A stretch of DNA of 64,000 nucleotides from Echinarachnius parma (GCA_037951105.1 JBAMJV010002089.1:1-64000); one strand, 5' to 3'. Counted from the stretch's first letter, positions 1 through 12,079 are shown. The notes: generated by a model not told the origin, from the letters alone. Numbers and translations: made by a program.

Positions 1-191
1 AACCAATGCCTTTTAAAAAAGCGCCCTCTTGTGTTTGAATGGCTCTTTTTTAATGATAACAGGCTTTTTACTTAGTCGTTTGTAATTTTGTATACCTTTC
101 GAGCATGGTGGAGTTATAACTATTCGTTTATAATGTTACTGTGCAGGTTTTAGCTACTTAAGTTCAGCCTTACCAAAACTAAACTACCCCT
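1..191 (-). mobile_element. TTAA MITE family 2, copy cut by window start
   Basis: This is the end of a short element whose other copies are at 26443, 39780, 40590 and 48335. It reads in reverse orientation and ends with ACTACCCC just before TTAA at 192-195. Shared internal stretches include the cttttcgagcatggtgga-like segment near 100 and the Ala/Ser-free noncoding AT-rich core. It has no coding capacity. Membership is clear by comparison with the 48.3-kb copy, which has the same orientation. Confidence 0.7.
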
Positions 192-194
192 TTA

Positions 195-330
195 AATAGG
201 AAATCAAAGGTGTCCTACCAAGAGTCTCATAAATGTAATTTACAATGATAAATCATAAGCAGGATTCTAGAATTATTTGATTTAATTTCAAAAATTGCGT
301 CTGAATGTCCTTCCGTTACCGTGAAATTGC
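195..330 (+). repeat. Fragment of CCTTCCGTTACCG repeat
   Basis: About 135 bp nearly identical to 24679-24814, including the end motif GTCCTTCCGTTACCGTG followed by AAATTGC. In the other copy this is the right end of a roughly 750-bp element with inverted ends; here only that right end is present, directly beside a TTAA MITE. Confidence 0.7.
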
Positions 331-627
331 ACTCATGAAAGTATGTAAGGCTACACATTTACAGAGTTACTTACCACGTACAAAGATTGGTACACATGTC
401 GTGCATGTGATAAGCAGGGTGTTTACCAGGGTTTACAATCGAAATGAGTTTTCTTGAATTGAATAAAAACGGAATAATGCACTTGGACGAGTAGTCATCA
501 AAAGTCGTAGAAAATGTTCGCAGCCGAGACCGCGAATTTTCGACATTTTCGCGACCGATACCAGGTCCGTCCATAATTTACGAGACCGAGACCAAGATCC
601 AGTGGTTGAGAATCCTGTTAGCAGGGT

Positions 628-698
<71 letters not shown>

Positions 699-820
699 GG
701 GGGGGTAGTCGCAGTTCAAGGCCGAGACCACGGTTTTTCGCACTTTTCGAGGCCGAGACCATCGAATATGACTGTCTAGACCGCTAAAATTTGGTCTCGA
801 GACCAGTTAAAATTTGAAAT

Positions 821-851
<31 letters not shown>

Positions 852-945
852 CAAACCCCCCAAAACAGTCATTTTGGTACGCCTATGGAGAGAGCTATAG
901 AGAGGTGGGAGCACGGGCGTAGCGACTTACGTAATACCTATTCAT
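331..945 (+). repeat. Homopolymer-rich dispersed repeat with G70 and G29 runs
   Basis: The stretch holds an uninterrupted run of 70 G at 628-697 and one of 29 G at 821-849, embedded in a sequence with many GGTCTCG / CGAGACC words. Related sequence on the opposite strand lies at 3370-3910. Glycine/proline 'ORFs' across the runs are artefacts of the homopolymer. Run length is unlikely to be exact in an assembly. Confidence 0.75.
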
Positions 946-1212
946 CAGGGGGGATGAATGAATAGATCATCCCCCCCCCCCCCCCAAGTTGAATGGGTAT
1001 CAATCAGTGGCGTAATGAGCAAAAACTTTTGGGGGGCAGAACCAATCCGTATCACCACCGGATATTGCGAAAGAGCTTTTTTTGCTAGGGGGGGGGGGGG
1101 GGGGGGGGGTTGACCCAATGACGATGCGGAGCATCGTCCTCGAGGCGCGAAGCGGCGATTTTTTTTGCTATTTTGAACCCCCGTAAGTGATGTCTTTTTG
1201 CTAAGTGTGACG
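946..1212. repeat. C- and G-run repeat with ATGACGATGCGGAGCATCGT motif
   Basis: A C run near 970 and a G run near 1089-1109 flank repeat sequence. The segment from about 1116 (ATGACGATGCGGAGCATCGT, then a CGCGAAGCGGCGATTTTT-like stretch) recurs at 2681-2730, so this is a dispersed repeat. No gene is visible. Confidence 0.6.
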
Positions 1213-1330
1213 TGGTGTGGCAAGATCGGTAGAGCGCGCGCTTTCTGATCTCGAGTTCCCGAGTTCGAACAACGGCAGTGTTGGAGTCATACTTCTATGG
1301 TTCGAACCCAGCACACTCCGTTTGTCATTC
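1213..1330 (+). repeat. tRNA-derived SINE remnant
   Basis: A box-A-like segment (GATCGGTAGAGCG) is followed by two box-B-like segments (GAGTTCGAAC and GGTTCGAACCC). The arms do not fold as an intact tRNA, so this is best read as a decayed tRNA-derived SINE head rather than a tRNA gene. Confidence 0.45.
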
Positions 1331-2495
1331 AGCAAGACAATTAATCCACATTGCTGCTCTCTACCCAGGAGTATAAACAGGCCCCGGTGGAGCACCCCGG
1401 ATTTGCATATCATTATCGGCCCGCGCTATTTGAATTTCCAACGGACTTTTAAGTGAATCCAAAAACGTGGTTTCAAAAATGCAAAATCTTGAAATCCGTG
1501 TTGTGCCTTTTTACTGCAATTACCGGTCTGAAACTTTTTATACTAACTAAATTTATTATGAACTCAGTGTGTGTGGAAAAATATGAAAATCTATCGAAAT
1601 TATTTGAGATTTTAGTGTGTTTTGAATTTTACCCATTGATAAACAAGCTGTCTATTTTTTTCTGACTCTGCCCTAATCCAGCAATTCCTAAAGTAGAGAC
1701 TTAGTATGTATAATAATGAGGATTGAATCTATTTATGGGTGAAGTTTCCGCTTGGCCGATGTTGTACTTTTAGAGTTATAAGTATTGTTTTCAAGAGCAT
1801 TAATTTAAAAATGTGTAGTCAGCGTACTCTACTGCGCATGCGCCTGATCATGTACACAATTGATATCGGTCATCCACCATTCTGGCAAATCAGCTGACCC
1901 GACAGTGCAGCAGATCGCCCATTGTCTATGTAACGAGCGCATGCAAGAGATTTAGAAATATACACAACTTTGAACGTGAGGGACTGGTTATCACAGTCGC
2001 CCAGGCATTTTTTTCAACGAGACTCGGACATTGAGGTACGTTTTTTTCTGACTCTACCCTATCCAGTTACGATGGACAATCGATATTTCATGAGGATTGA
2101 GGTCATTAAATTTCCGTTCAATGGTTATTCAGTGATTTTTTGCCGCTCTCGGAAAATTGTGAATTACAGGTGAGTTCCTGTCTCATTTTTTTCGTTTTTA
2201 TCGTAAAAAGTATCCTTAAAATTTCGCATTTTCGATGCATCAATCACTCTTGTCATATTATGAGTGTCTTTTAGTTCTATCAGGTTATCTATTTAGTAGC
2301 TTCGATTGCAGCTATTCATCATACTTGAGACGATTTCGCTTTCTTTATTTGTTTACCTTTTTTGCATTGGCCGGTAAACAGTTGTTGATTTTATGCAAAT
2401 GATGTTTACTTGGCGGATATTCGAACGCTCGTTAATTACAGTGCTCCACCGCGCCTGTAAATGGGTACTTGGTCGGGTGTTAATTAGCCTTCAGC
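1331..2495. other. No gene seen
   Basis: AT-rich intergenic sequence. Open frames here are short and show no recognisable domain. Nothing in it could be assigned. Confidence 0.6.
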
Positions 2496-2499
2496 GCCC

Positions 2500-2668
2500 G
2501 GTGGGCTGCTGGGCTAGTATGCTCCCCAGGGAGTTCCCAGGGAGTTGAGATGGTGCGCAAGATAATTGTGTGGGTTTGACTTGTACCTGATTACCAAGGG
2601 TAATAATAAAGCGCTTAGAAACATTGTATTAAGCGCTATAGAAATGTAATATATTGTTATTATTAAGG
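2500..2668 (+). repeat. SINE copy (GGGCTAGTATGCTCC family)
   Basis: Shares GGGCTAGTATGCTCC, GAGATGGTGC, AAGATAATTGTG and CCAAGGGTAATAATA with 47100-47250. The 3' part ends in AAGCGCT and a TTATTATTA tail, the usual form of tRNA-derived SINE tails in marine invertebrates. Family assignment is by internal comparison only. Confidence 0.6.
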
Positions 2669-3369
2669 GGGGTTTGAACCAATGACGATGCGGAGCATCG
2701 TCCACGAGCCGCGAAGCGGCGATTTTTGTTGTTGCTATTTTGACCTCCCCGTAAGTGATGTTTTCCACATCACAAATTTAACTTGGCAGCCCAAGGGGAG
2801 GGGTTTAAACCCCCTAAACCCCCCCCCCCCCCCCCTGTTGATCCGCCACTGCGAAGGAGCGAAGCGACTGAGCGGGGTGTGGGGGTGGGAGGGGGGTGTC
2901 CCCCCTCCTCTGGTAGGGAGCATTTTTGCACTTGAAACTGTGCAATCTGGTCCATACATGTACCTGGAAAAGAAATTCTGACTATACGACATTTAGTATA
3001 ATGTGCATTACCCGGGGGGTTGGGGGTACTCAGATTATAGTCGGACGGGGTTGTGCGGCTGAGACCTCCCAACCCTTACCCACATCCAAGGGTCCTTTTG
3101 CTGTAAAAAGGTACTCATGTCTATGGATTTTTTTTGAAAAAATGGACCCATGTATAAGGATTTTTTTGTGAAAAATGGACCCATGTCTGAGGATTTCGAA
3201 CTTTAAATATTACATTTTTTAGCTGTAATATAAATCAATGGCCAATCATTTTGCATTTTTTGGATACATTTTTGTATTATTAGTGAACTGTACCATACTA
3301 CAGGGGGGCGCCAGGGTATTTTCCTAGGGAGGGCGAAAGTGTATACATTGAGGGCATAGGCGTACCCAG
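2669..3369. repeat. Mixed dispersed repeats with C runs
   Basis: Contains the second copy of the ATGACGATGCGGAGCATCGT segment (2681), a run of about 17 C near 2819, and words such as CGAAGCGACTGAGCGGGG that recur around 3930. Open frames are produced by the low-complexity sequence. No gene is supported. Confidence 0.55.
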
Positions 3370-3912
3370 GGGGGGGGGTTTGGGGGTTCAAACCCCCCCC
3401 TTTGACCAAAAAATGGCTGTTTTGGGGGGTTTGAACCCCCCCCTTTTCAAATTTTAGTCGGTCTCGAGACTACTTATAAGCGGTCTCGACCGTCTAAAAC
3501 CTGGTCTCGACCGACTAAAACCCGGTCTCGACCCACTAAACCCTGGTCTTGGCCCCAAAATTTTTCGAAGATCTGTGATCTCGGGCCCCAAATTTGTTTA
3601 AGTACTTGGTCTCGGCTTCGAATATTTTCTACGGACACCCCCCCCCCCTCCCCCCCCCCCCCCCCCCCCACTGAGAGAGGTTTACAACTTTGAAGGTACT
3701 TGGTCTCGGCCTCGAAAATTTGAAAAGTACTTGGTCTCGGCTTCGAAAATTTTCTACTGACCCCCCCCCCCCCCCCCCCCCCCCCCCCCACTGAGAGAGG
3801 TTTTCAACTTTGAAGGTACTTGGTCTCGGTGTCGAAAATTTGGAAGGTACTTGGTCTCGGCTTGGATTTTTTTACAAAATAACCCCCCCCTTAAAAAAAT
3901 CCTGGGTACGCC
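3370..3912 (-). repeat. GGTCTCG / poly-C dispersed repeat with internal duplication
   Basis: Opposite-strand relative of 470-860. It holds two poly-C runs (about 3639-3669 and 3762-3789), each followed by a near-identical segment starting ACTGAGAGAGGTTT and preceded by TTGGTCTCGGCTTCGAA. The poly-C plus flank unit is therefore duplicated in tandem at about 120 bp. Confidence 0.65.
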
Positions 3913-4069
3913 ACTGATTGAGGGTGCGAAGCGACCGAGTGTGGGGAGGGCAATTTTTACACTAGAATGGAGCTATCTGGTGCATATCGGAGGTGAAATT
4001 CTCAATTTTTCAAATGATTGAAAACAGTGAATAGTCTTCAATTATGATGCAGTAATTTGCATACATATT

Positions 4070-4715
4070 AATAATGCGAGCGAGCGGAGCGAGCTTGAAA
4101 ATTTTAGCAATTTCACAGCGAAAAAATTGCCATTTGTTTCAATATTATTGTATGGGTATATTCGTTTTTATTACTTATGATATGGCGTTATGAAGGGTAA
4201 TATATAAACACGCGAGGTTGTGAAATATCATTTATTCGAGCGAGCGGAGCGAGCTTAAAATTTTTGGCAAATTTCACATCGGAACATTTTTTGTTCCAAT
4301 ATTATTGTATAGGTATCTTCGTTTTTACAATATGGCGTTATGAAGGGTAACATATAAACACCCGAGGTTGTGAAATATCATGTATGCGAGCGAGCGGAGC
4401 GAGCTTGAAAATTTTAGCAATTACACAGTGGAAAATTGTCATTTGTTTCAATATTGTATGAGTATATTCGTTTTATTACTTATGATATGGCGTTATATAA
4501 CACCCCAGGTTGTGAAATATCATGTATGCGAGCGAGCGGAGCGAGCTTGAAAATTTTAGCAATTTCACATCGGAAAATTGTCATTTGTTTCAATATTGTA
4601 TGGGTATATTCGTTTTATTACTTATGATATGGTGTTATATAACACCCGAGGTTTTGAAATATCATGTATGCGAGCGAGCGGAGCGAGCTTGAAAATTTTA
4701 GCAATTTCACATCGG
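4070..4715 (+). repeat. Tandem array, 142-160 bp unit, five copies
   Basis: The motif GCGAGCGAGCGGAGCGAGC (first base changed in copy 2) starts at about 4076, 4236, 4386, 4528 and 4670. Between motifs lies shared sequence with AATTTTAGCAATTTCACA, ATATTCGTTTT and GGTTGTGAAATATCA. The last two spacings are exactly 142 bp and the older ones are longer, consistent with recent addition at the right end. Confidence 0.85.
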
Positions 4716-5577
4716 CAAATCCCCAAATCCCGGAACAATGAGGGAGAAAAGAGGGGAAAGGAATAAATGAAAAAAGGGACCCATGTCTAAGGATTTTTAA
4801 AATGAAAATGGGACCCATGTCTAAGGATCTTTCTTGTAAAAGTCACCCTTCCCAGCGGCACATCCCCGTATACCCAATATACGTGAGAACCCCCCCCCCC
4901 CCGCCCCCGGGGTGCGTTAGTGCGTCATCATCGTCATGATTCTTAACCAGAAGAGGCGATTGATTCGTGAAGAAAAACAAAAATGCACCCCAAAAATAAT
5001 ATTCGCAAAGTGACATATTCAGTTCAAACAGTGCATCAAAATCATTATTTTATGACAAAACATGAACATTGTATTCCAGACGTATACAAGACCGATTCCC
5101 GAGGGAGCGAAACGATAACCGAGGGGGGAAGGGTGATGGGAGGGTGTGATGGTAGGTGGGTGCACGGTAAAGGTGCCTTTGCAATGTTTTAATTGAAATT
5201 ATGCAATCTGGTGCATACTTGGGAAGGAAATTTGACTTGACATGAAGTAAGATCCGAGTTTTCTTGTCTAAAGAAATACTCTTTTCTTTCAATCACTTTT
5301 ATCGAATTAGATAAAAGCCATGATTTGAATTTATTTGGGGGGTCAAGCGCCCCCCCATGACCCCCCACCAGTACGCCAGTGGTATCAATGTCAGTGACGC
5401 CCGTGGGTGGGAGGACTGTCCTCTTTTATTCTCCCACCATCTTTTACACTTACGGTACACGCACTCCCCTCCACTCCGCGGCCGCCCCGAAAAGGCCGGT
5501 ACCAGAGAGATTCGATACTGAAGCGTATAGCTGTACAATACGCTTATTGTACAAATACGCTTAATATATTTAAATAT
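4716..5577. other. No gene seen; low-complexity and repeat pieces
   Basis: Contains a duplicated GGGACCCATGTCTAAGGAT segment near 4776-4825 (also at 3117-3195), a C run near 4890 and a GC-rich patch around 5470-5510. Overlapping open frames on both strands have no recognisable domain. Confidence 0.5.
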
Positions 5578-6420
5578 CCTTGGCCGGTACCAACGAACGT
5601 TGAGGGCGGTAAACACGAGACCGTGCACAGAAATACAATATAAATACTAGAACCACAACTGAATAAGCGTATAGCGTTTTAACCACAGAAATAGGCCACA
5701 CCTTTATCAGCAAGTTTTTGAAAATACGCACCGAATGCCATGCAAATGAGGTAGTACGTCAGATTTTTTTCATTTGAATAAATTATCAGACGTGGATTCA
5801 TTGGATAAATTAACACATTACGCAAAAAGCTAAAGTAATTACGCATTGCGCACTTGCAGTTGCCATGGCATTTAAACACGCACTTCTCAGCAAAATTGCG
5901 CTTCATAATACCAAAGACGCTTAAGTATTCTAATTCATCTCTATTATTTTAATTACGCGCAGTACTAACAGTTACGCGATGTCATGTATTTAATTGCGCA
6001 CAGTCAAGAAACAGGGGATTTCCCTACTAGGATCAAAATATTGTTTTTCATTGTGACGTCATAACAGAGGCATACCATAAATTCGTGCGTGATAATTGTG
6101 AAGTTCGCGCCCGCGCATTATTATGAATGAATTTACGCTAATATTACCATGGCAGCCAGTCGAATTAACATAACAATCGGTGGTTCTCTTCATTACAAAT
6201 TTGGCCAACTTCCATTTTGAGTTGGGGGGGCCTGAGACCGTGTTGCCTTCAGGAAGGTCAACTCGTATATTGTTATTCACGCAGTCTATGAGAAATCGCG
6301 AATTATTTTTTGTGACCATTTCGAAGGGCGCCCCAGTTGACAGTAACGTTTTTCGGTAGATTGTAGATTTGATAAATAGACCAGAAGTCCGATTTGGTAC
6401 AGATTGACACTAAATATATA
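5578..6420 (-). repeat. Inverted duplication arm 1 (partner at 12080-12275)
   Basis: The ends match the reverse complement of 12080-12275: GGCCGGTACC / AACGAACGTTGAGGGCG at the left and GGGCGCCCCAGTTGACAGTA with TTCGGTAGATTGTAGATTTG at the right. This arm carries about 600 bp (5615-6225) absent from the other and a further insert of about 33 bp near 6268-6300. It is probably two copies of one mobile element. Confidence 0.65.
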
Positions 6421-6830
6421 ATTTTGTTTGACATTTCATGAATATGGGAATTTTTTACAAAATCGTTCATTCCAATCATAGTCTTATTAAAATAAACCGC
6501 ATCGGCATTTTCATGATATAACAATTTTTGTCGGCAAAACTGTGTGTACAAAAACCGTTTGTGAGTGAGGATGACGTATCGAGATATTAAGCAGACGACA
6601 AAAACGAGCATTCTTCAAAAAGCCGGAATTGTATTTGTATGCTATTTATTCCTGTCTTAGACTTAGGATAATTAACTGACGTTAGCGTATAACATCATTT
6701 AAACTAGAACTAGACTCTGTGGCGACTCTGCCGATTAAGCACATTAATGTGCTTTATTTAAAACAAATGTGCGACTTACTCTTGCCCATTGGCATTGACA
6801 TTGTATACGTACGATAGTGACCGGCAAGTG
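6421..6830. other. No gene seen
   Basis: AT-rich sequence beyond the inverted-duplication arm. It contains the small palindrome AGCACATTAATGTGCT near 6737. No gene or repeat family was assigned. Confidence 0.5.
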
Positions 6831-6960
6831 ACTTCGCGATACGGTGTCTGAGAATGAGCTACGCCGGTCGGGTCGGCGGCAGGCGAGGCTAGTCTGCCGC
6901 TCATTCACCGGGCTTCTGCTCCGGCCGGCTCTGACTCGACGCTAGCTCATAGATTCATGC
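6831..6960. other. GC-rich patch
   Basis: A GC- and CpG-rich stretch of about 130 bp in AT-rich surroundings (GGTCGGGTCGGCGGCAGGCG and following). It could be a promoter or part of a repeat. No exon is recognisable beside it, so no role is assigned. Confidence 0.3.
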
Positions 6961-9629
6961 AGTCAGTCTCGGTCCCCCGTCTCGGTCTTTATACGAAAGC
7001 GGTGGTTTTATTTTTACCTTATATAATGTATGGCCTACTTTGTATCATTATTGAAGGAGATCCAGTTTATCAATTCCAACCCAAATCATGTAACTTAATC
7101 TTGTTCTTGGAGATTTCACCTCAATCTTTGAGTCTTGTATTGACTATTGGACCTTTTTACTCGCTTGAATTTGATACCTGTTTTTGTTGGTCAAGTTAAA
7201 AAAGAAATGTCTAGCTTAGACGTAGCCTAGCAGGCTAGGGTAGGGTAGGCCCTATTTAGATAGGTCTTAGCCTTAAGCCCTTATTTGGGGTAATAGTACG
7301 TTTGACCAGGTTTAATTACATTTAAATTAGATCTGGTTTGCAAAACAAAAAGAAAAGTCAATTCAAATCATGTGCAAATTGCATTTTTTTTGTAGGGGGG
7401 GGGGGGGGGGGGGGTATAAGACTATCCAACCCCAAAGGCATGTACATAGTTGCCTGCATCAACCAGTATGATCATGAGTGGGGAGAAATTAGCCTAAAAA
7501 AACATGGTGTCCATTCTTTAGGAGTGTAGGCTTACTTATTTGAACCCCTTTATTATCTTTCATTGAATATGTGGTCATGATTGCATTGTAGATGTAAATT
7601 GGGGTTTAATGCCTAAAATAGATAGAATTATTTTGTAAATCTTTACTCCAGGAACTCAACAACAAAAAAGGGAAGCTAGGCAGCGTAAAAGGAAACTGGC
7701 ATAATATTAATATAATACTTCCATTTTGTTTCTCATTTGGGTAAAGGATGGGGGTGGTCCAGAATCAAGCCTTTAATATTCCAGTGAATAGATGTCGATG
7801 TCTTATTCCTCTTCCAATAAAGTGCAGCTTCAGGCTTGAAGACTATGCACCATTTATCAAAACAAAATAATTTACATCAATTTCTTTATTCACCATCAAT
7901 CATAGCCACCTTTCAACTAATCATTTAACAGGAGGGGGTCAAAATAGTAAAACATACATGTTTTGCAATGATTTGACAAAAATATCCTGACCTCAAGAGG
8001 AAAATATAAGACTATCATGCCACACTTCATACACCCTGTTAGTTAAGAGGAGCTCTCCAATCAGGAATTCCACCATGACACTCAACATCATCCACTAACC
8101 ATTATCACCACAATCAGTGTGCCAACAAAATAACAAATATCTCTCATTTAGCTTCAATTTAAAAATAAGAAATAAACATTAGATACCAAAGTAATAAGAT
8201 TTGTTCTTGAATTATGATATTTCATAGATTATTTTGTTTGCAATATTGAAAGTTGTAGATGGATGCAAGTAAAAAATGCAAGTAAACCATTCATTGATAA
8301 AAATGTGGCTTTTGCATGAATCTATTTATCTACACACCGAGACCAAGTTTGTAATACATTATAATTTGACTGTAAATCAAATGAATGAGTGAGAGTTGAA
8401 TAGATTTAAACATGATGTCCTCTTTTTGAAAGACAAAGCAAATGGTTGAGCCTTGAGAGATAATTATAATATGAAGGAAAAAAATGTTTTTAAAGCTAGC
8501 CTGAGAAGGGGCTTGGAAATGTAATCTCTGCATGCATGTTGAGGTAAATTGAAGGCTGGTCGTCTAAACCACCAATAATTACACATCGCACCATTCGTTT
8601 CAGTTAAGAATGCATTCTTTCATGCATCGTTTATTGAACTCATTGGGAGAGTATCAGCTTGTATGTACACACTGGTTATATACACTCTGGTTGTATACAG
8701 AAAGTGTATGGTGTATGCCTAAAGCTATGCATGCACCCCATGCACATCACATGTACAATGCAATTGCAGTCTACATAATTTAATATGTTGTTTACAAGTA
8801 CAACAACAGGTCACTGTTTGACCTACATTCAGTTAGGCAAATCTAGAATTGTCTAGACTGCAACTAGTCTGGGTTTTCCTACGAAAATACACCGCGCTGG
8901 TGGACTACCAAAACGGAAGAAAAAGACCCTAATAATATACTACAGAAAATACCTGGGAACATTTTTAAAATTCAGATCTTGAAATAACAAAAGGTTGTAA
9001 CAGCCATTTCATCAGTCTAACTAAGATCTTTTACCAATCTGTAAAGTGAAACCTTGTTATAACGAGCATGATGGTTCTCAGATAGCCTTGGGTTTAAAGC
9101 AATTACCTCACTATATCATTATCAGGTAACTTATGTGATAACAGGTCTCCTTATAAAGAGGTTCCACTATAATAATGATAAATTTTCACCAAAAAAATAT
9201 TACATCTATTCAGGTTTGCCTACAATGAAAGTGATTCAATCAATTTTGTTATGGGGCGATTTTATCATTTTTCTTTTAACTTGACCATAAGGAAAATGGA
9301 AATCTATAATATAGATTCAGAATAGAAAAGAAATGAGCCTGAGGGTTAGACAATTAGATTATGGAATTATCATTTTTCTTGCATCATTTTAATTCTGTAT
9401 CACTGCAAATGATTTCACCAACTAAAATGACTAGAGACGTCAACTTTTGCAAGGTCATGCTCTATAAGTCTCTAACCTCTGAGCTACATGGCACTCCTTC
9501 AAAGATTCTTCCTCAATGCACATACTAGACGGGTTCAGGAAAGTACCACTATGAGATGCATTCTAGTTCAGTGCGGGTTAGAACACAGTAGAATCATCCT
9601 ATTTTCTTTGCTCACTTTCATTAAATTAA
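6961..9629. other. No gene seen, 7.0-9.6 kb
   Basis: AT-rich sequence with one G run near 7396-7414 and scattered short repeats, including an AACCTTGTTATAACGAGCAT piece near 9051 resembling the degraded CAAACCTGTCTATAA family. Open frames are all below 82 codons and carry no recognisable domain. The part next to 9630 may be 3' UTR of the minus-strand candidate gene. Confidence 0.5.
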
Positions 9630-9635
9630 TTTATT
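9630..9635 (-). promoter_or_regulatory. Possible poly(A) signal of minus-strand candidate gene
   Basis: TTTATT on + reads AATAAA on -, about 170 nt after the TAG at 9807-9809. It supports that exon being terminal, but AATAAA is common in AT-rich DNA. Confidence 0.3.
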
Positions 9636-9806
9636 TCTGATCAGTTCCCATATGTTTGGATTTAAAAGAATTATGAATGCCTAATTTTGTTACAGTGGAA
9701 CCTTTTTATACCAAACTTCATTATATAACGAGGTACCTGATATAGCATGGCTTGTCCATTGCTTGTGAACACTACCAAGTAACATCCATGGTGATCTGTC
9801 ATGCTC

Positions 9807-9821
9807 CTATAGTCCGAAGAT
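9807..9821 (-). CDS. Candidate terminal exon, coding part
   Basis: On - an acceptor TTCTTTAATTACAG is followed by five codons encoding I-F-G-L and TAG. The phase fits the exon at 10406-10535, which ends on a complete codon. Because the coding part is so short, the evidence is the phase match, the acceptor and a downstream AATAAA. Confidence 0.35.
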   Translation of the reverse strand: MFGL

Positions 9822-10405
9822 CTGTAATTAAAGAATGCAAACACACACAGAGAAAGAATGTTAGACTATAGATAGCAATTGCACTGTCAGCCCATTTATT
9901 GATTTTGGTATAACATATTCTCGAGTCCATGGAAAACAGAGTGGAGTATTTTTAGGGAACAGTCATGAATGAGTTAATATTAATAAAACTTTATAAACTT
10001 TAAAATAAATTGTCTTGACCTCAAAAAGCATGTAGAGTAATAAAAGTTATCAACAAAAATTACCAAAACATGCAAATAAATTGAATAAGAAGGTGACAAA
10101 TGATATTGAACACAATGAAGAAATTTGCTTGAATTATTTATATAGCTTAAAGTTTTATCATTCATTGCCACAAACCAATAAATAAATTCACTGAGAAGTT
10201 GATCTCCGAGATAGTTAGGATGTATAATACCAATAAATAATGAATTCAAAATATGAAAAGAAAAACTTGAATGGCCTTAATTATTCCTCTTATCCAAATT
10301 AATACTTAATTATAAATAACGGGGAAAAAGCTAACCTATGAAGAAAAAAAAAGAATCCTGCACAAAAAAATGAGTGGGATGATTAAATTATAGTAGAAAG
10401 AATAC

Positions 10406-10535
10406 CTGTGCCTGTCGATAGCTGACTAGCTGTGCATAGCGAGTAAAGAACCGGCAGATAAGTAATCCTGAAGTACCACTGTAACACCAGCCTATCACCA
10501 GTCGCCAGTCCTTGAACCACATCCTCAAAATATTC
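10406..10535 (-). CDS. Candidate exon of a small membrane protein, unknown
   Basis: On - a strong acceptor (TTTTTTTCATCTCATAG) precedes a 130-nt stretch that ends in CACAG followed by GTATTC. Read with its first base completing a prior codon, it is open for 43 codons. It contains a likely membrane segment (VIGWCYSGTSGLLICRFF) and then a basic, polar tail (TRYAQLVSYRQAQ), which joins in phase to I-F-G-L-stop at 9807-9821. Another frame is also open across the exon, so frame choice rests on that join. I do not recognise the family. Upstream exons and the start codon were not found; they would lie between 10.5 and 12.5 kb. It would be divergent from vasohibin. Confidence 0.4.
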
Positions 10536-10539
10536 CTAT

Positions 10540-12079
10540 GAGATGAAAAAAATATAACATTCATAAGAAAAAATATTCACTTAATTTCACTAACATGTTC
10601 TTGATGTGGAATGAAAATACTAGACCAAAATAGTAAAAAAAATACATCTGTTCAAAGAGTGCAAATTAGTAATTAGCTCCTGAAAACAGTGAAATGACAA
10701 ACGAGCTCCTGTAAAGTCTCAGTTAAAAAATGCAAAATTGATTGATTGACTTTAGGGTTTAAACTGATGATTAGGTACTACATTTACTTTTCAGTCAAGA
10801 GCCAGTTAAGTAAACGTAAAAAAAAAAAAATCCTTGAAAAGAAGTTTTTTTATTACTTTAATAGACATTTCTTGGTCCATCATTTTGTATTGTCATCAAT
10901 GATTTAGAATGGGCTACAAACGATACATCTTAAACGTGCAATCAGATTATCAGAGTATTAAATAAAGGGGTTGAACAAAAACATCAGATACAAATGTGAA
11001 TTAATGCTTTCCAGTCTGGGGCTGGCATGTGTTTGCAGGACAAATTGAATGTCAGTGCAGTGGCTGGAAGAAAATAATAATCCAGGCCTAGGGTCAGTCT
11101 CTCACTCTCGGAATCGTTCTTGTTTTTAATTTAAAATTTTAAAAAAATATTATTAACCACTAACCAGGGCCAGGCAGGAGTCGGGACCGCAATACAAATC
11201 AATGATTAATAAATCATTGAAAGATGCTAGGACAAGTCAACTGATCTCTCTAAATCTAATGTGATTAAACATTACCGGTTCTTGGATTATCTAAGGTAGA
11301 TGGCAAACCATCGTTTTAAGGCCGAGTATATTAGTCCAGATTGTCGAGACGGCCAGAGAAGCCGAGTATGAGAGAGGGACACCTTAGCCTAGCTTCGCCT
11401 GCCGACAAGACCGGCGTGGCTCACTTCTAGTTCTAGCCCACCGGCACCGGCAAAGGCAAAGCCGGTGAAGTTACCGACTTTTACTTTTAGAAGTTTAGCA
11501 CTTGCATGTCTTTGTTGCCATCCATTATTCAGTCTTAGAGTTAGATCGATCGACAAAATGAATCGTTTCATTGCCTATTTTACTGGTTATTTTAGTAATA
11601 GAATGGCCGACAGTAAGAGACTGAAATTAAATGTTAAAAGATGCCACAAAAACAAAAGATTTGTCTATCTATTCCAGCCGCGCCCCGCCCTCAAGCTCAG
11701 ACCAGTAATTCCACTTCCAAATATTTCTTTCAAATTAATAGGCCTAATGAAAATGAACTCACAAACTAGTTTCAGATATTATTTCAATTTTGTCGACATG
11801 ATGACAAGTAGACACAATCTATAAAATAAGGTATTACAGCATTTTAAAATAAAATCGACTTACTATTTTGTGAAAGTTGGATTCCGCCGTTCAACAGCTG
11901 TACGTTGTCGTCTGCTATTTTAAAAGGCTCAGTCACTATTGTGATTTGCACACACAGTTGAAATGCCAAATATGTATAATAACTTCGGAATGCCGGTGTA
12001 ACTTCTTTTATTAAAAAATTAATTTGAATGACCAATTTTGGTTACATTTCACATATCTGATGAAATGTCCAGAAAAAAA
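10540..12079. other. No assigned gene; may hold 5' exons of the minus-strand candidate
   Basis: Mostly AT-rich. A moderately GC-rich patch at about 11340-11480 and a 119-codon open frame on + (11465-11824) with no recognisable domain are present. A polypyrimidine/CAG acceptor on - near 11064 has no convincing exon after it. Confidence 0.4.

Noticed and set aside
433-787. Proline- or glycine-rich small proteins
   Set aside because: Translations of G/C homopolymer runs.
11033-11066. Further upstream exon of the minus-strand candidate, after a TTTTCTTCCAG acceptor
   Set aside because: The sequence after the acceptor has no clear donor or protein-like continuation, so it was not annotated.
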